A DNA stretch of 64,000 nt from Paracoccaceae bacterium (GTDB lineage: Bacteria; Pseudomonadota; Alphaproteobacteria; Rhodobacterales; Rhodobacteraceae), in the NCBI GenBank assembly GCA_017510335.1, contig JAFWNM010000013.1, positions 124,001-188,000 on the forward strand, written 5' to 3'. The position numbers were made by a program, and so were the translations under genes. The notes beneath the pieces are model-generated. The model searched no databases. It saw nothing but the letters and a program-made list of their open reading frames with translations, and was not told where the DNA came from. Shown one piece after another: positions 36,668 through 48,030 of the stretch. Within the stretch, counting starts at the first letter, position 1, and every line of letters begins with the position of its first letter.

Positions 36668-36865
36668 GCTCTCTCTCAATTCGGTGTCTGGCGGCGTGTC
36701 GGGCGCGCGGGAATCGGCGCGCGCAGGCCCCTGTTATGGCCCATCCCGGCGCCAAGTGGTAGGGCCTGCAGACCAGAGCACGCGCATGGCGGCATCTGCG
36801 TGATTGACCCCACGCCCGGCAGTCAGGTAGACTGCGTGCAGATTGTGCCAGACAGGAGCTGCCGC

Positions 36866-38488
36866 ATGGATGGCAATTCGCGCGTCCCGGAAACGGACGA
36901 CGCCCCCCCCGCCCAAGCGGGATTTTTTGATAACCCTGTTTTCACCGACCCTTCTGCCCGTGCCCTGTCCCAAGTGGGTGTCATTGATGTGGGGTCAAAC
37001 TCTGTCCGGTTGGTGGTGTTTGATGGCGCAGCCCGTTCGCCTGCGTATTTTTTCAATGAGAAGGTGCTGTGCGGCTTGGGCAAGGGGCTGGTCACCACGG
37101 GCCGGCTGAACCCAGAGGGGCGCGACCGCGCCCTTGCCACCATCAAGCGCTTTGCCCTGCTGACGCGCGGCATGGCCATGACAAACCTGACCATGGTTGC
37201 CACTGCCGCCATGCGCGAAGCCGAAGACGGCCCCGAATTTCAGGCGCTGATCGAAAAGGAAACCGGGTTGCGCATGCGCGTGATCGATGGTGCGGAAGAA
37301 GCGCGCCTGTCGGCGCAAGGTGTGCTGACCGGCTGGCCCGAAGCGAAAGGGCTGGTGTGCGACATTGGCGGGTCGTCCATGGAACTGGCAGTCATTGGCG
37401 ACCGGCAGGTGCACCAGACCGTAACATCCCCGCTTGGCCCTTTCAGGTTGCAACAGGTGGCAGGCGGCAAGAAGGGCTTGCGCCAGCATATCGGCACAGT
37501 CCTGAAATCCTTGCGCGATCAGGTGGGAAACCACCATGATGCGTTGTATCTGGTGGGGGGGTCATGGCGGGCCATCGCACGGCTGGACATGGAACGGCGC
37601 GGCTATCCGCTGAAGGTGCTGCATGAATATACCATGACACCCAAATCTGTGCGCAAGACCATCGACTGGATTGCGGAACAGGATATGGTGGACCTGCGCG
37701 CACGCACCGGCATTTCCGCCGAACGCATGTCCCTTGTGCCGCTGGCCGCACAGGTGTTGCGCCAGTTGGTGCATGTGTTCAGCCCGCAAGTGATCTGCAT
37801 TTCCAGTTACGGCATACGCGAAGGCATTTTGTATGAGCAAATGCCACAGGCCCTGCGTGCGCGCGACCCGCTGATTGAAGCGTGCCATTTCATGGAACAC
37901 GCAAGCGCCCGCCTGCCCGGTTTTGGCAAGAAACTGTATAATTTCCTGTTGCCGCTGTATCGCAACCGCAATGATGACCGCCTGCGCCTGATCCGCGCAG
38001 CCTGTTTGCTGCATGATGTCAACTGGCGCGCGCATCCTGATTACCGTGCCGATGCGTGTTTTGACACATCGACGCGCGCCAATCTGGGCGGGCTGGACCA
38101 TACGGGACGGGTGTATCTGGGCATCGCGCTGATGTATCGCTACAAGACCAATGGCATGCGCCCACGCATCAAGGAAATTGCGGGGCTGCTGCCAGCGAAG
38201 GACCTGGCAGAAGCCAAGATGCTGGGCCGCGCGCTGCGTTTTGGGTCAATGTTTTCAATGGACGGGCCGGAAAACGCGGGTGAATTGCGTTATTTCCCGA
38301 AGAAACATGTGCTGGAACTGGTGCTGGAACGCGACATGCAGGCCCTGTTCACCGAAGTCGCACAGCAAAGATTCCAGTCATTTGCGCAGCAACTGGACGC
38401 AGAAGCGAAGGTGCGGGTGCGGCGCAACTACAGTTCCAGGGCCGAAGGCGCGTCCGCGTCGTCCCCCGCGTCTGGGGGGGCTGCCTGA
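36866..38488 (+). CDS. ppx: Ppx/GppA phosphatase (exopolyphosphatase)
   Basis: A 540-residue protein. The actin-like ATPase core has IDVGSNSVRLVVFDG, TMVATAAMREAEDG, VCDIGGSSMELAVIG and VGGSWRAIARLD; the C-terminal half is HD-like helical (LIEACHFMEHASARLPGFG, AACLLHDVNWRAHPDYRAD). The family removes terminal phosphate from polyphosphate or pppGpp. The start is set by AGGAG nine bases upstream. It is divergent from serS and overlaps the end of the next convergent gene by 61 bases. Confidence 0.9.
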   Translation: MDGNSRVPETDDAPPAQAGFFDNPVFTDPSARALSQVGVIDVGSNSVRLVVFDGAARSPAYFFNEKVLCGLGKGLVTTGRLNPEGRDRALATIKRFALLTRGMAMTNLTMVATAAMREAEDGPEFQALIEKETGLRMRVIDGAEEARLSAQGVLTGWPEAKGLVCDIGGSSMELAVIGDRQVHQTVTSPLGPFRLQQVAGGKKGLRQHIGTVLKSLRDQVGNHHDALYLVGGSWRAIARLDMERRGYPLKVLHEYTMTPKSVRKTIDWIAEQDMVDLRARTGISAERMSLVPLAAQVLRQLVHVFSPQVICISSYGIREGILYEQMPQALRARDPLIEACHFMEHASARLPGFGKKLYNFLLPLYRNRNDDRLRLIRAACLLHDVNWRAHPDYRADACFDTSTRANLGGLDHTGRVYLGIALMYRYKTNGMRPRIKEIAGLLPAKDLAEAKMLGRALRFGSMFSMDGPENAGELRYFPKKHVLELVLERDMQALFTEVAQQRFQSFAQQLDAEAKVRVRRNYSSRAEGASASSPASGGAA

Positions 38489-38811
38489 TCGTCGTCATCC
38501 GCGTCCGGACGTGCCGCCCTGCGCCGGATCAGTATATCGCCATTGGGCAGCATTTCCGGCGGGTGGTAATCCACCATGTCACGCAACTGGCCAAACAGGC
38601 GGCGCATTTCCGGTTCGAGGGCCTGCATGTCGCGGTCCAACTTGCGCATATGCGGGTCGACATCTTCCAGAAAACCGCGCAGCATCCGGTCTATCAGGCC
38701 AAAGACGCTGTCCCCCTGCCCGGCTTCCGGCGGGTCGGGCGCGTCACTGGCGTGAAGCCCTGGCCCAATGGCCAGACATGCGCAAAATACGATGGGTGCA
38801 AACCGTCTCAT
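38428..38811 (-). CDS. Secreted acidic protein of unknown function
   Basis: A 127-residue protein with a signal peptide (MRRFAPIVFCACLAIGPGLHA). The mature part has an amphipathic helical region (MLRGFLEDVDPHMRKLDRDMQALEPEMRRLFGQL), then YHPPEMLPNGDILIRRR and a very acidic tail (DADDDD, DAGDDADAP). I do not recognise a named family, although similar small proteins occur in Rhodobacterales. The ribosome site is weak. Its last 61 bases overlap the end of ppx on the other strand. Confidence 0.65.
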   Translation of the reverse strand: MRRFAPIVFCACLAIGPGLHASDAPDPPEAGQGDSVFGLIDRMLRGFLEDVDPHMRKLDRDMQALEPEMRRLFGQLRDMVDYHPPEMLPNGDILIRRRAARPDADDDDQAAPPDAGDDADAPSALEL

Positions 38812-38868
38812 GGCGCGATGATACCGCAAGCCGCGTCAAACAGCCAGCACCCGATGATCAGGTCACGC

Positions 38869-39552
38869 TTACGCCGCGCGGCTGGACCGGATTTCTTCCC
38901 ACGCGCGGTTCAAATCGCGCAGCCGGTGTTCGGCCAGCTTCACGGCCTCTGGCGGGACACCCCGCGCGGCCATACGGTCGGGGTGGGTATCGCGCACAGC
39001 CTGACGATACACGCGGCGAATATCTTCCAGCGGCGCATCCTGTGTCACTTCAAGAACATCATAGGGGTCAGGGTCGACATCGCCCACAAACCGCGCGCGG
39101 ATACAACGAAAACACCGCTCCGACAGGCCGAATATCTGCGCGACATGTGACAGGAACTGCTCTTCGGCGGGATGGAAACTACCATCCGACATGGCCACTT
39201 CGAACAACCCTTCCATAATGTCCATCAACACCGGGTCGCGCGGCGGGAACATGCTTGCAATCTTGCGCGCATACAGGTCAAACCCTGCCACATCCTGTCG
39301 CGCCAAGTTGAACACGCGCGCGGCGTTGGCTTCTTCTTCGGGGGCAATGATGAAGACGCGCCGGAAAGCCGCAACCTCGCCGCGGGTGACCTGGCCATCG
39401 GCCTTGGCCAGCTTTGCCCCCAAGGCGATGACCGCAATGGTAAACGCGACGCTGCGTTCAGGGGCACTGCGCAAACGGTCAAACACCGCGCTAAGGCTTT
39501 CACCCTGACGCAGCGCTTTCAGCGCTTCGGCTATGCGTATCCAGATCGACAT
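38869..39552 (-). CDS. TerB-DnaJ (DjlA-like) co-chaperone
   Basis: A 227-residue protein. Residues about 25-145 form a TerB helical domain (AKADGQVTRGEVAAFRRVF and MSDGSFHPAEEQFL repeats, with metal-type acidic loops), and residues 165-225 form a J domain with the His-Pro-Asp motif in DTHPDRMAARG. The J domain stimulates DnaK. The N-terminal membrane span of E. coli DjlA is missing, so this one is cytosolic. Confidence 0.88.
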   Translation of the reverse strand: MSIWIRIAEALKALRQGESLSAVFDRLRSAPERSVAFTIAVIALGAKLAKADGQVTRGEVAAFRRVFIIAPEEEANAARVFNLARQDVAGFDLYARKIASMFPPRDPVLMDIMEGLFEVAMSDGSFHPAEEQFLSHVAQIFGLSERCFRCIRARFVGDVDPDPYDVLEVTQDAPLEDIRRVYRQAVRDTHPDRMAARGVPPEAVKLAEHRLRDLNRAWEEIRSSRAA

Positions 39553-39605
39553 GTCGAAAAGCTATCAGGGCTGTCGGGGAATTGCAGCAGGCGAAACGCC
39601 GCAAG

Positions 39606-40103
39606 TCACAGAATTTTTTGCATCAGCACCAAATCATGAAACTGCCCGAATTTCCAGCCAACCTGCGGCATGGTGCCAACAGTGGCATACCCCAATGCCG
39701 CATGAAACGCGACACTGGCGACATTGGACGCGGTTACAGCACCGACCATGACATGGTTGCCCGCGCGGCGCGCGTGATCTTCCAGCGCCAGCAACAGCGC
39801 ACGCCCTGCCCCCTGCCCGCGCGCCGCGTCCTGCAGGTTGATGGTGTGTTCCATGCATCGCGCATAGCCCAAACCGCCGCGAAACTGCGCGTAGCTGGCA
39901 AAGCCCAGAACCTGCGCCCCCGACTGCGCCAGCAAGAACGCATGGCCCGCCCCCTGACGGTCACGAATCATCGCTGCAATCTCGGCGGGGCTGCGTTCCA
40001 CCGGGTTGAAGGTGATGACTGTATCGCGAATGATGGGATTCCAGATAGCGCAGATACTGGCGGCATCATCAGGGGTCGCATCGCGCAAGGTCAGGTCAGT
40101 CAT
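39606..40103 (-). CDS. GNAT acetyltransferase (phosphinothricin acetyltransferase-like)
   Basis: A 165-residue N-acetyltransferase. The N-terminus LRDATPDDAASICAIWNPIIRDTVITF and the acetyl-CoA loop RGQGAGRALLLAL match the PAT/MddA group, which acetylates phosphinothricin or methionine sulfoximine. Later LGYATVGTMPQVGWKFGQFHDLVLMQ is typical. The substrate here is unknown; resistance is not implied. Confidence 0.88.
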   Translation of the reverse strand: MTDLTLRDATPDDAASICAIWNPIIRDTVITFNPVERSPAEIAAMIRDRQGAGHAFLLAQSGAQVLGFASYAQFRGGLGYARCMEHTINLQDAARGQGAGRALLLALEDHARRAGNHVMVGAVTASNVASVAFHAALGYATVGTMPQVGWKFGQFHDLVLMQKIL

Positions 40104-40158
40104 CAGGGGGCCTCTGTCATCGAAAACCCCGAACCTGTGCGCCGTCCCACACCCAAGG

Positions 40159-40617
40159 TCAAGGGGCGTTTTGCGCGCCTGCGTCAAGGCTTTGCGCCGC
40201 TTCGGCAGCCGCCTCGATCGCCAGCAGAATAGACGCGTGGCGATTGCGATACGCGCGCGCGGGCAGCAGCACTTCAAACCCCTCGAATGGGGCGTCGGGC
40301 ACGGGGCCGTCCTGTTGCAACATGGCCCGCAACTGGTCACGCGCGCGCGCAAGTTCCTGCGCATTGCGCCCCAACACCACCTGTCCCACAATGGCCGCCG
40401 CCGCCTGCCCCAGCGCACAGGCTTTTACATCCTGCCCGAAGCGGCTGACATGCCCATCTTCCAGATCCAGATCCACCGTCACGGTCGACCCGCACAAAGG
40501 CGAGCGGCGCTTCACGCTGGCTTGCGGGTTGTCCAGTCGCTGATGATGCGCAATGTCAGTGGCCAGCGCCAGAATGCGCCCGGAATACAGTTTTATAAGG
40601 TCGGCATTCTCGCTCAA
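40159..40617 (-). CDS. NifU/IscU-like iron-sulfur scaffold protein
   Basis: A 152-residue protein of the NifU N-terminal family, starting at TTG behind an AAAGGA site (MSENADLIKLYSGRILA). Cluster-binding positions appear as Cys in SPLCGS and Cys in ACALGQAAAA. The third family cysteine near the C-terminus is replaced (ARAYRNRHASILLAI), so it may not assemble clusters by the classic route. It is divergent from hisI with 62 bases between, a pairing seen in Rhodobacterales. Confidence 0.78.
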   Translation of the reverse strand: MSENADLIKLYSGRILALATDIAHHQRLDNPQASVKRRSPLCGSTVTVDLDLEDGHVSRFGQDVKACALGQAAAAIVGQVVLGRNAQELARARDQLRAMLQQDGPVPDAPFEGFEVLLPARAYRNRHASILLAIEAAAEAAQSLDAGAQNAP

Positions 40618-40679
40618 GACGGGTTTTCCTTTGTGATGTGTCAGGCTATGCCTTGACCGCCCAACACAGGACATAGCCC

Positions 40680-41042
40680 ATGATTTTCGATCCGCAAACC
40701 CTCTGCTATGATGAAAAGGGACTTATCCCCGTGATCGCGCAGGATCATGAAACCGGACAAGTGTTGATGATGGCATGGATGAATGCCGAGGCTGTGGCAA
40801 AAACGCTGGAAACCCGGCGCGTTACCTATTGGTCACGTTCGCGCAAGTCCTTCTGGATCAAGGGCGAAACGTCAGGGCATGTGCAAAAACTGGTTGATTT
40901 CCGGCTGGATTGCGACCGCGATTGCCTGTTGGTCACGGTCGCGCAAACAGGCCCGGCCTGCCACACCAACCGCAAAAGCTGTTTCTATACTGCCGTGCGC
41001 GATGGCGTGGAAACGGAATTGATGCAACCGCTTACAGATTGA
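40680..41042 (+). CDS. hisI: Phosphoribosyl-AMP cyclohydrolase
   Basis: A 120-residue HisI, the third step of histidine synthesis. The Zn/Mg site is visible: MMAWMNAEA at the N-terminus, [17 protein letters not shown], then DCDRDCLLV and the Cys motif [11 protein letters not shown]. It lacks the HisE domain. Its last 11 bases overlap gluQ tail-to-tail. Confidence 0.97.
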   Translation: MIFDPQTLCYDEKGLIPVIAQDHETGQVLMMAWMNAEAVAKTLETRRVTYWSRSRKSFWIKGETSGHVQKLVDFRLDCDRDCLLVTVAQTGPACHTNRKSCFYTAVRDGVETELMQPLTD

Positions 41043-41880
41043 CCATCGCGCGAATATCGGCAGGGCTGGCCCCTGCCGCGCGGTAGGTGGACAGCGCGCG
41101 TGCATCGTCGCGCTTGGCCAGACGTTTGCCGCTTTCATCACGAATAAGATCATGGTGCCAATAGGTTGGTTGCGGAAGCTCAAGCAATGCCTGAAGCAGC
41201 GCGTGAATGGCTGTCGCGTCAAAAAGATCCGCGCCACGGGTCACTTCGGTAATGTCTTGGGCGGCGTCATCAACAACAACCGACAAGTGGTAACTGGTGC
41301 CCATATCACGGCGCGACAGCACCACGTCGCCGATATTGGCAATCATATGGTCCCCATCAAGCCGGTGATGGCCACCATATAACGGACCGTTTTCCACAAA
41401 CCCGACAAACCCAACCAGCGAAAGCGCGCGGCGCATGTCCAGCCGAAGGGCATCCGCAGCGCCCGCATCCGACATGGCCCGCCCGCGACAGGTGCCGGGA
41501 TAAACAACGCCATCAGGGCCAATCATTGCAGCCCCTTCTTGTGGGGCCGACAAGGCCGCGCGTATGTCGCCGCGCGTGCAGCGGCACGGATACAACACGC
41601 CCAATCCGTTCAGTTTACGCAACGCCGCATGATAGGCGGGCCTCCGGTCTGACTGGCGCATGACGGGCGTGGGCCAGACCAACCCCAGCCAGTGCAGGTC
41701 ATCATAAATTTGCGCCTCGAATGCGGGGGTGCATCGGGTTTGGTCAATATCCTCGATCCGCAGCAAAAACTGGCCCGACCGGCCATGCGACGCAGCAATC
41801 AGTGCCGAATAGGCATGGCCCAGATGCAACGGACCCGTGGGCGAAGGGGCAAAGCGCGTGATTTGCCCGTCAGGCTGCAT
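41032..41880 (-). CDS. gluQ: Glutamyl-Q tRNA(Asp) synthetase
   Basis: A 282-residue truncated glutamyl-tRNA synthetase that glutamylates queuosine in tRNA-Asp. It has the HIGH-like [11 protein letters not shown], a KMSKS-like KRLAKRDDA and a zinc site (CRCTRGD and later YPGTCRG), and no anticodon domain. The start overlaps the trmFO stop by 11 bases, so the two tRNA-modification genes are coupled. Confidence 0.92.
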   Translation of the reverse strand: MQPDGQITRFAPSPTGPLHLGHAYSALIAASHGRSGQFLLRIEDIDQTRCTPAFEAQIYDDLHWLGLVWPTPVMRQSDRRPAYHAALRKLNGLGVLYPCRCTRGDIRAALSAPQEGAAMIGPDGVVYPGTCRGRAMSDAGAADALRLDMRRALSLVGFVGFVENGPLYGGHHRLDGDHMIANIGDVVLSRRDMGTSYHLSVVVDDAAQDITEVTRGADLFDATAIHALLQALLELPQPTYWHHDLIRDESGKRLAKRDDARALSTYRAAGASPADIRAMVNL

Positions 41881-43219
41881 CGCGCTTCTGGCCTGCCAAC
41901 CATGTGGAAAATGCCAGTTTCGCGCGGTCTGTATATGCCTTGTAACGGTCACGCCGCCCGCGCCGCCCGCCTTTGGCGTCAATCGGGGGGAACAGGCCGA
42001 CATTCACGTTCATCGGCTGAAAGGTCTTCGCTTCTGCCCCGCCGGTAATGTGATGCACCAAGGCCCCGATCGCGGTGTCGCGCGGCGGCGCGTCAATGCT
42101 TTGGCCCAACAGCTCTGCCGCGGCCAGACGTCCCGCCAACAACCCCATCGCAGCGGATTCGACATATCCTTCCACCCCGGTTATCTGGCCCGCAAAGCGG
42201 ATATTCGGGCGCGTGCGCAACCGCAACTGGTCATCCAGCAAGGTGGGCGAGTTCAGAAACGTATTGCGGTGAATTCCGCCAAGCCGCGCGAAGGACGCGT
42301 TTTCAAGGCCAGGAATCATTTTGAAAACAGTTGCTTGCGCGCCATACTTCATCTTAGTTTGAAAACCCACGATATTATAAAGCGTTCCCAGCGCATTATC
42401 ACGGCGCAACTGCACAACCGCATAAGGTTTCTTGTCCGGCGCATGCGGGTTTGTCAGGCCCACGGGCTTCATCGGGCCGTGGCGCAATGTTTCACGCCCG
42501 CGTTCTGCCATCACCTCAATCGGCAGGCAGCCGTCAAAATACTGCGCAGTCTCGCCTTCATGGAATTCGGTCTTGTCCGCAGCCAGAAGCGCGTCGATAA
42601 AAGCCTCATACTGGTCGCGGTCCATGGGGCAATTCAGATAGGCGGTGCGCTGTTCCTCGGTATCCCCTTTGTCATAGCGCGATTGAAACCACGCCTTGGA
42701 CAAATCGACTGTATCGAAATAGACAATCGGCGCAATCGCATCAAAAAACGCAAGGGCGCGCGCGCCGGTTTCCTGCGCGATGGCTTCGGCCAGCGCGCCG
42801 GATGTCAGCGGGCCAGTGGCAATAATCCACTGCCCCTTATCGGGCAAGCTGGACACTTCGCCGCGTGCCAGTGTGATATTGGGATGTGCCAGCAGTTTTT
42901 CGGTGACCGCGCGCGCGAACGCATCACGGTCCACCGCCAATGCGCCACCTGCGGGCAGGGCATGCCGGTCGGCCATGTCCATGATCACCCCGCCAGCCGC
43001 GCGCATTTCCCAATGCAACAGCCCAACGGCGTTTTGTTCATCATCATCCGACCGGAAAGAATTGGAACACACCATTTCCGCAAGATAGTCGGTCTGATGC
43101 GCGAATGTGCCGGTTTGCGGGCGCATTTCATGAATGACCACCTGCACGCCCAGTTCGGCGGCCTGCCATGCGGCCTCTGATCCGGCCATTCCGCCGCCGA
43201 TGATGTTCAATTGCGTCAT
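41870..43219 (-). CDS. trmFO: tRNA (uracil-5-)-methyltransferase, folate-dependent
   Basis: A 449-residue FAD protein that methylates U54 of tRNA with methylenetetrahydrofolate. The FAD loop is [16 protein letters not shown]; signature stretches are [25 protein letters not shown] and HHITGG. The active-site cysteines lie in VCSNSF and LNCPM. TrmFO instead of TrmA is usual for part of the alphaproteobacteria. A GAGG site precedes the start. Confidence 0.95.
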   Translation of the reverse strand: MTQLNIIGGGMAGSEAAWQAAELGVQVVIHEMRPQTGTFAHQTDYLAEMVCSNSFRSDDDEQNAVGLLHWEMRAAGGVIMDMADRHALPAGGALAVDRDAFARAVTEKLLAHPNITLARGEVSSLPDKGQWIIATGPLTSGALAEAIAQETGARALAFFDAIAPIVYFDTVDLSKAWFQSRYDKGDTEEQRTAYLNCPMDRDQYEAFIDALLAADKTEFHEGETAQYFDGCLPIEVMAERGRETLRHGPMKPVGLTNPHAPDKKPYAVVQLRRDNALGTLYNIVGFQTKMKYGAQATVFKMIPGLENASFARLGGIHRNTFLNSPTLLDDQLRLRTRPNIRFAGQITGVEGYVESAAMGLLAGRLAAAELLGQSIDAPPRDTAIGALVHHITGGAEAKTFQPMNVNVGLFPPIDAKGGRRGRRDRYKAYTDRAKLAFSTWLAGQKRDAA

Positions 43220-43289
43220 TGCCCAGCCTCTTCTTTGCCCTGCCCCCCAGATAGACGGCGCATCGCGTTTTGGCAAACGCACATCGCAT

Positions 43290-43331
43290 AAAAAAAAAAA
43301 ACCGCCGCGCATGGGCAAACCATGGCGGCGG
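43290..43331 (-). terminator. Strong intrinsic terminator after the 37-residue gene
   Basis: A 12-base-pair stem with one bulged G (CCGCCGC-G-CATGG against CCATGGCGGCGG) and a GCAAA loop, with twelve T following on the minus strand. It ends the unit that starts upstream of the small membrane protein. Confidence 0.92.
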
Positions 43332-43403
43332 CAGTCAGGGTCAGGGAACGCGGGCGGCACGGGACGGTGCACTGATCGCGCGGCGGACTGACCCGCAGGC
43401 AGT

Positions 43404-43517
43404 TCAGGCAAAAAGCGGCAGATGAAGCGTGGCAAGAACCAGAACCGTCAAAGCAAGGCCCCCGGCCAGGTCTTGCCAAAACCCATGGCGGTCAGATCGG
43501 AACTGAAAGCGGAACAT
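43404..43517 (-). CDS. 37-residue single-span membrane protein under an SOS-type promoter
   Basis: A complete small gene: GGGAGGG ribosome site nine bases before ATG, 37 codons, and a strong terminator about 75 bases after the stop. The product has a basic N-terminus ([16 protein letters not shown]) and one hydrophobic span ([20 protein letters not shown]), so it should insert in the inner membrane. Its promoter overlaps a perfect GAAC-N7-GAAC LexA-type box. Size, topology and control resemble SidA, the SOS-induced 29-residue division inhibitor of Caulobacter, though I see no clear sequence match. It lies just after recG. Function is inferred only. Confidence 0.8.
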   Translation of the reverse strand: MFRFQFRSDRHGFWQDLAGGLALTVLVLATLHLPLFA

Positions 43518-43547
43518 GACACCCTCCCTCTGCTGTGTTAATGATTT

Positions 43548-43578
43548 GTTCGCATTTGTTCTGGAACCTGTCAAGAAC
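43548..43578 (-). promoter_or_regulatory. SOS (LexA) operator and promoter
   Basis: GAACCTGTCAAGAAC (43564-43578) is a perfect GAAC-N7-GAAC box, the alphaproteobacterial LexA consensus. On the minus strand it contains TTGACA, a perfect -35 box. A second GTTC-N6-GTTC pair (43548-43561, spacing one short) falls where the -10 would be. Transcription would run into the 37-residue gene. Confidence 0.72.
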
Positions 43579-43590
43579 AAAATCGGAACA

Positions 43591-45681
43591 TCATCCGACA
43601 GAAAGGTATTTGATCGCCTTGTCCTGCTCCATCAGCCATAGGGCTGTTCTGGCGGCCTGCCCGCGCGGGCTGCGCAATTCGGGGTCATCGGCCAGCAGTT
43701 TACGCACATCCGTTTGCGCAACCGCCATCAATGCCGCCTGTCGTTCCATATCAGCCACGCGAAACCGGGGCAGGCCCGATTGCGCAGTGCCGATCAAATC
43801 ACCCGCGCCGCGAATTGCCATATCTTCTTCGGCAATGCGAAACCCGTCTTCGGTGTCGCGCAGCAATTTCAGGCGGCGCGCGGCGGTGTCGCCCAGCGGG
43901 GCCTCATACATCAGCAGGCATGTTGACGCCGCGCTGCCGCGCCCCACCCGCCCGCGCAACTGATGAAGCTGCGCCAGACCGAAGCTTTCGGCGCGTTCGA
44001 TCACCATGATCGACGCATTGGGCACATTTACCCCCACTTCAATCACGGTGGTCGCCACCAGAAGCTTGGTGCGCCCGGCAACGAAACCGGCCATGGCCGC
44101 GTCCTTTTCGGCGGGGGGCAACTGGCCATGCACCAGCCCGACAACCCCTTCGCCCAACGCCGCGCGCAAATGCTCGAACCGCGATTGCGCGGCGGTCAGA
44201 TGCACCAGTTCCGATTCCTCGACCAAGGGACACACCCAATAGGCCTGACGCCCTTCTGCCATCGCCTGGCGCAGATGCGCCACCACTTCGTCCATGCGCG
44301 CGGTTGACACAAGCGCGGTCTGGACCGGCTTGCGCCCCGGCGGTTTTTCATCCAACACCGACACATCCATATCCCCGTATTGCGCCAGCGCCAGCGACCG
44401 CGGGATGGGTGTTGCCGTCATGACCAGCACATCCGCGCCCGCCCCCTTGGCCGCTAGGGCGGCACGCTGCGCAACACCGAAGCGGTGCTGTTCATCGACA
44501 ACCGCAAGGCGCAGGTCGGAAAACTCCACCCCTTTCTGAAAAACCGCATGCGTGCCCACCAGAATTTGAATGCGCCCTTCGGCCAGCGCTGCAAGCTTTT
44601 GCGCGCGCTCGGATGCTTTGTCGCGCCCGGTCAGCAGCGCAAGCGTCACCCCCGCCATATGTGCCAGCGGCTGCAGGCTTTCCAGATGCTGGCGCGCCAA
44701 TATTTCCGTGGGGGCCATCATCACGCCCTGCCCGCCTGCCTCGACCGCGACCAGAAGCGCCATCAGCGCAACAAGTGTCTTGCCCGCACCAACATCGCCC
44801 TGCAACAAGCGGTTCATACGCAGGGGCGCGGCCATATCCGCCGCGATTTCGGCAATCGCGCGGCGCTGTGCCCCGGTGGGCGCATAGTCCAACCCCGCCA
44901 GAACACGGTTCTGCAACCGCCCGTCCCCCACACTGACGCGCCCTGCCTTGCGCCTTTGGCGCGCGCGCGCCAATGCAAGCGTCATCTGATGGGCGAAAAA
45001 TTCGTCATAGGCCAGCCGCGCGCGCGCCGGGGCAGATGGCAGGACATCGGCCAGCGTGGCGGGGCTATGCACAGCAACAATCGCACTGTGCCAGTCCGGC
45101 CACCCCTCGCGCGCCAAAAGGGCGGGATCAATCCATTCTGCCAGATGCGGCGCGCGGGCAAGCGCGGCCTGTGTTCCCTTGATCAGCAATTTTTGCGTGA
45201 CACCGGCGCATAGGGCATAGACAGGTTCCGCCGCAGGCAGGTTTTGCGCGTCATCGGGATGCAGCACATGATCAGGATGCACCATTTGCGCGACGCCATC
45301 GAACAATTCCAGCTTGCCCGACACCAAACGCCGTTGCCCTGCAGGCAGAAGCTTTTGCAAATACTCGCCCCGCGCATGGAAGAACACCAGTTGGAAATCC
45401 TGCGCATCATCGCGGACATGAACCCGGTGCGGGCGGCCCCGCCCAGATGGCGGCTGATGGGTCATCACTGTCACTTCGACCGTGGCAATACCGGGATAGT
45501 CCATGCCCCGGATTGTGGCGCGGCGCGTCCGGTCCACAAGCGCATGGGGCAGATGAAACAGCAGATCGCGCGGGGTTTGCACATTCAACGCCGCGAAATT
45601 CCTGGACGTTTTGGGACCAATTCCGTCAAGGGTTTCCAATTCCGCAAAAAGCGGGAACAGAATTTCAGGGCGCGCCGACAT
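43591..45681 (-). CDS. recG: ATP-dependent DNA helicase RecG
   Basis: A 696-residue helicase that remodels stalled forks and branched DNA. It has an N-terminal wedge domain with LDGIGPKTSRNF, then motor motifs: Walker A LLQGDVGAGKT, DEQH-type box VVDEQHRFGV, VMTATPIPRSLAL, and RecG-specific QLHQLRGRVGRG. It starts one base after ligA stops (TGACATG), so it is translated with ligA. Confidence 0.97.
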   Translation of the reverse strand: MSARPEILFPLFAELETLDGIGPKTSRNFAALNVQTPRDLLFHLPHALVDRTRRATIRGMDYPGIATVEVTVMTHQPPSGRGRPHRVHVRDDAQDFQLVFFHARGEYLQKLLPAGQRRLVSGKLELFDGVAQMVHPDHVLHPDDAQNLPAAEPVYALCAGVTQKLLIKGTQAALARAPHLAEWIDPALLAREGWPDWHSAIVAVHSPATLADVLPSAPARARLAYDEFFAHQMTLALARARQRRKAGRVSVGDGRLQNRVLAGLDYAPTGAQRRAIAEIAADMAAPLRMNRLLQGDVGAGKTLVALMALLVAVEAGGQGVMMAPTEILARQHLESLQPLAHMAGVTLALLTGRDKASERAQKLAALAEGRIQILVGTHAVFQKGVEFSDLRLAVVDEQHRFGVAQRAALAAKGAGADVLVMTATPIPRSLALAQYGDMDVSVLDEKPPGRKPVQTALVSTARMDEVVAHLRQAMAEGRQAYWVCPLVEESELVHLTAAQSRFEHLRAALGEGVVGLVHGQLPPAEKDAAMAGFVAGRTKLLVATTVIEVGVNVPNASIMVIERAESFGLAQLHQLRGRVGRGSAASTCLLMYEAPLGDTAARRLKLLRDTEDGFRIAEEDMAIRGAGDLIGTAQSGLPRFRVADMERQAALMAVAQTDVRKLLADDPELRSPRGQAARTALWLMEQDKAIKYLSVG

Positions 45682-45682
45682 G

Positions 45683-47845
<2,163 letters not shown>

Positions 47846-47901
47846 TCATGTTCCACACGGCAAGTGATAGGCGGCAGGGCCGGTCAGGTCCAGCCCGAAG
47901 A

Positions 47902-47920
47902 CGCCCCCGCAAAGGGGGCG
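47902..47920. repeat. GC hairpin upstream of ligA
   Basis: CGCCCCC-GCAAA-GGGGGCG, a 7-base perfect stem in the gap between ligA and ctrA; it resembles the G/C-rich hairpins near glcE. Confidence 0.4.
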
Positions 47921-47997
47921 CAGGCCCCCTGATCTCGCATGCTGTGTTTTCCAGAACAAGTTGACAGCCTTGTGCAGCTTGCGAATAAAGCGTCGAA

Positions 47998-48023
47998 GAT
48001 TGACCTGCAAAAGCAGGTCAATC
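47998..48023 (-). terminator. Terminator after ctrA
   Basis: Perfect 11-base stem GATTGACCTGC with an AAAA loop, eight bases after the ctrA stop. Confidence 0.75.
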
Positions 48024-48030
48024 AAAGCTG

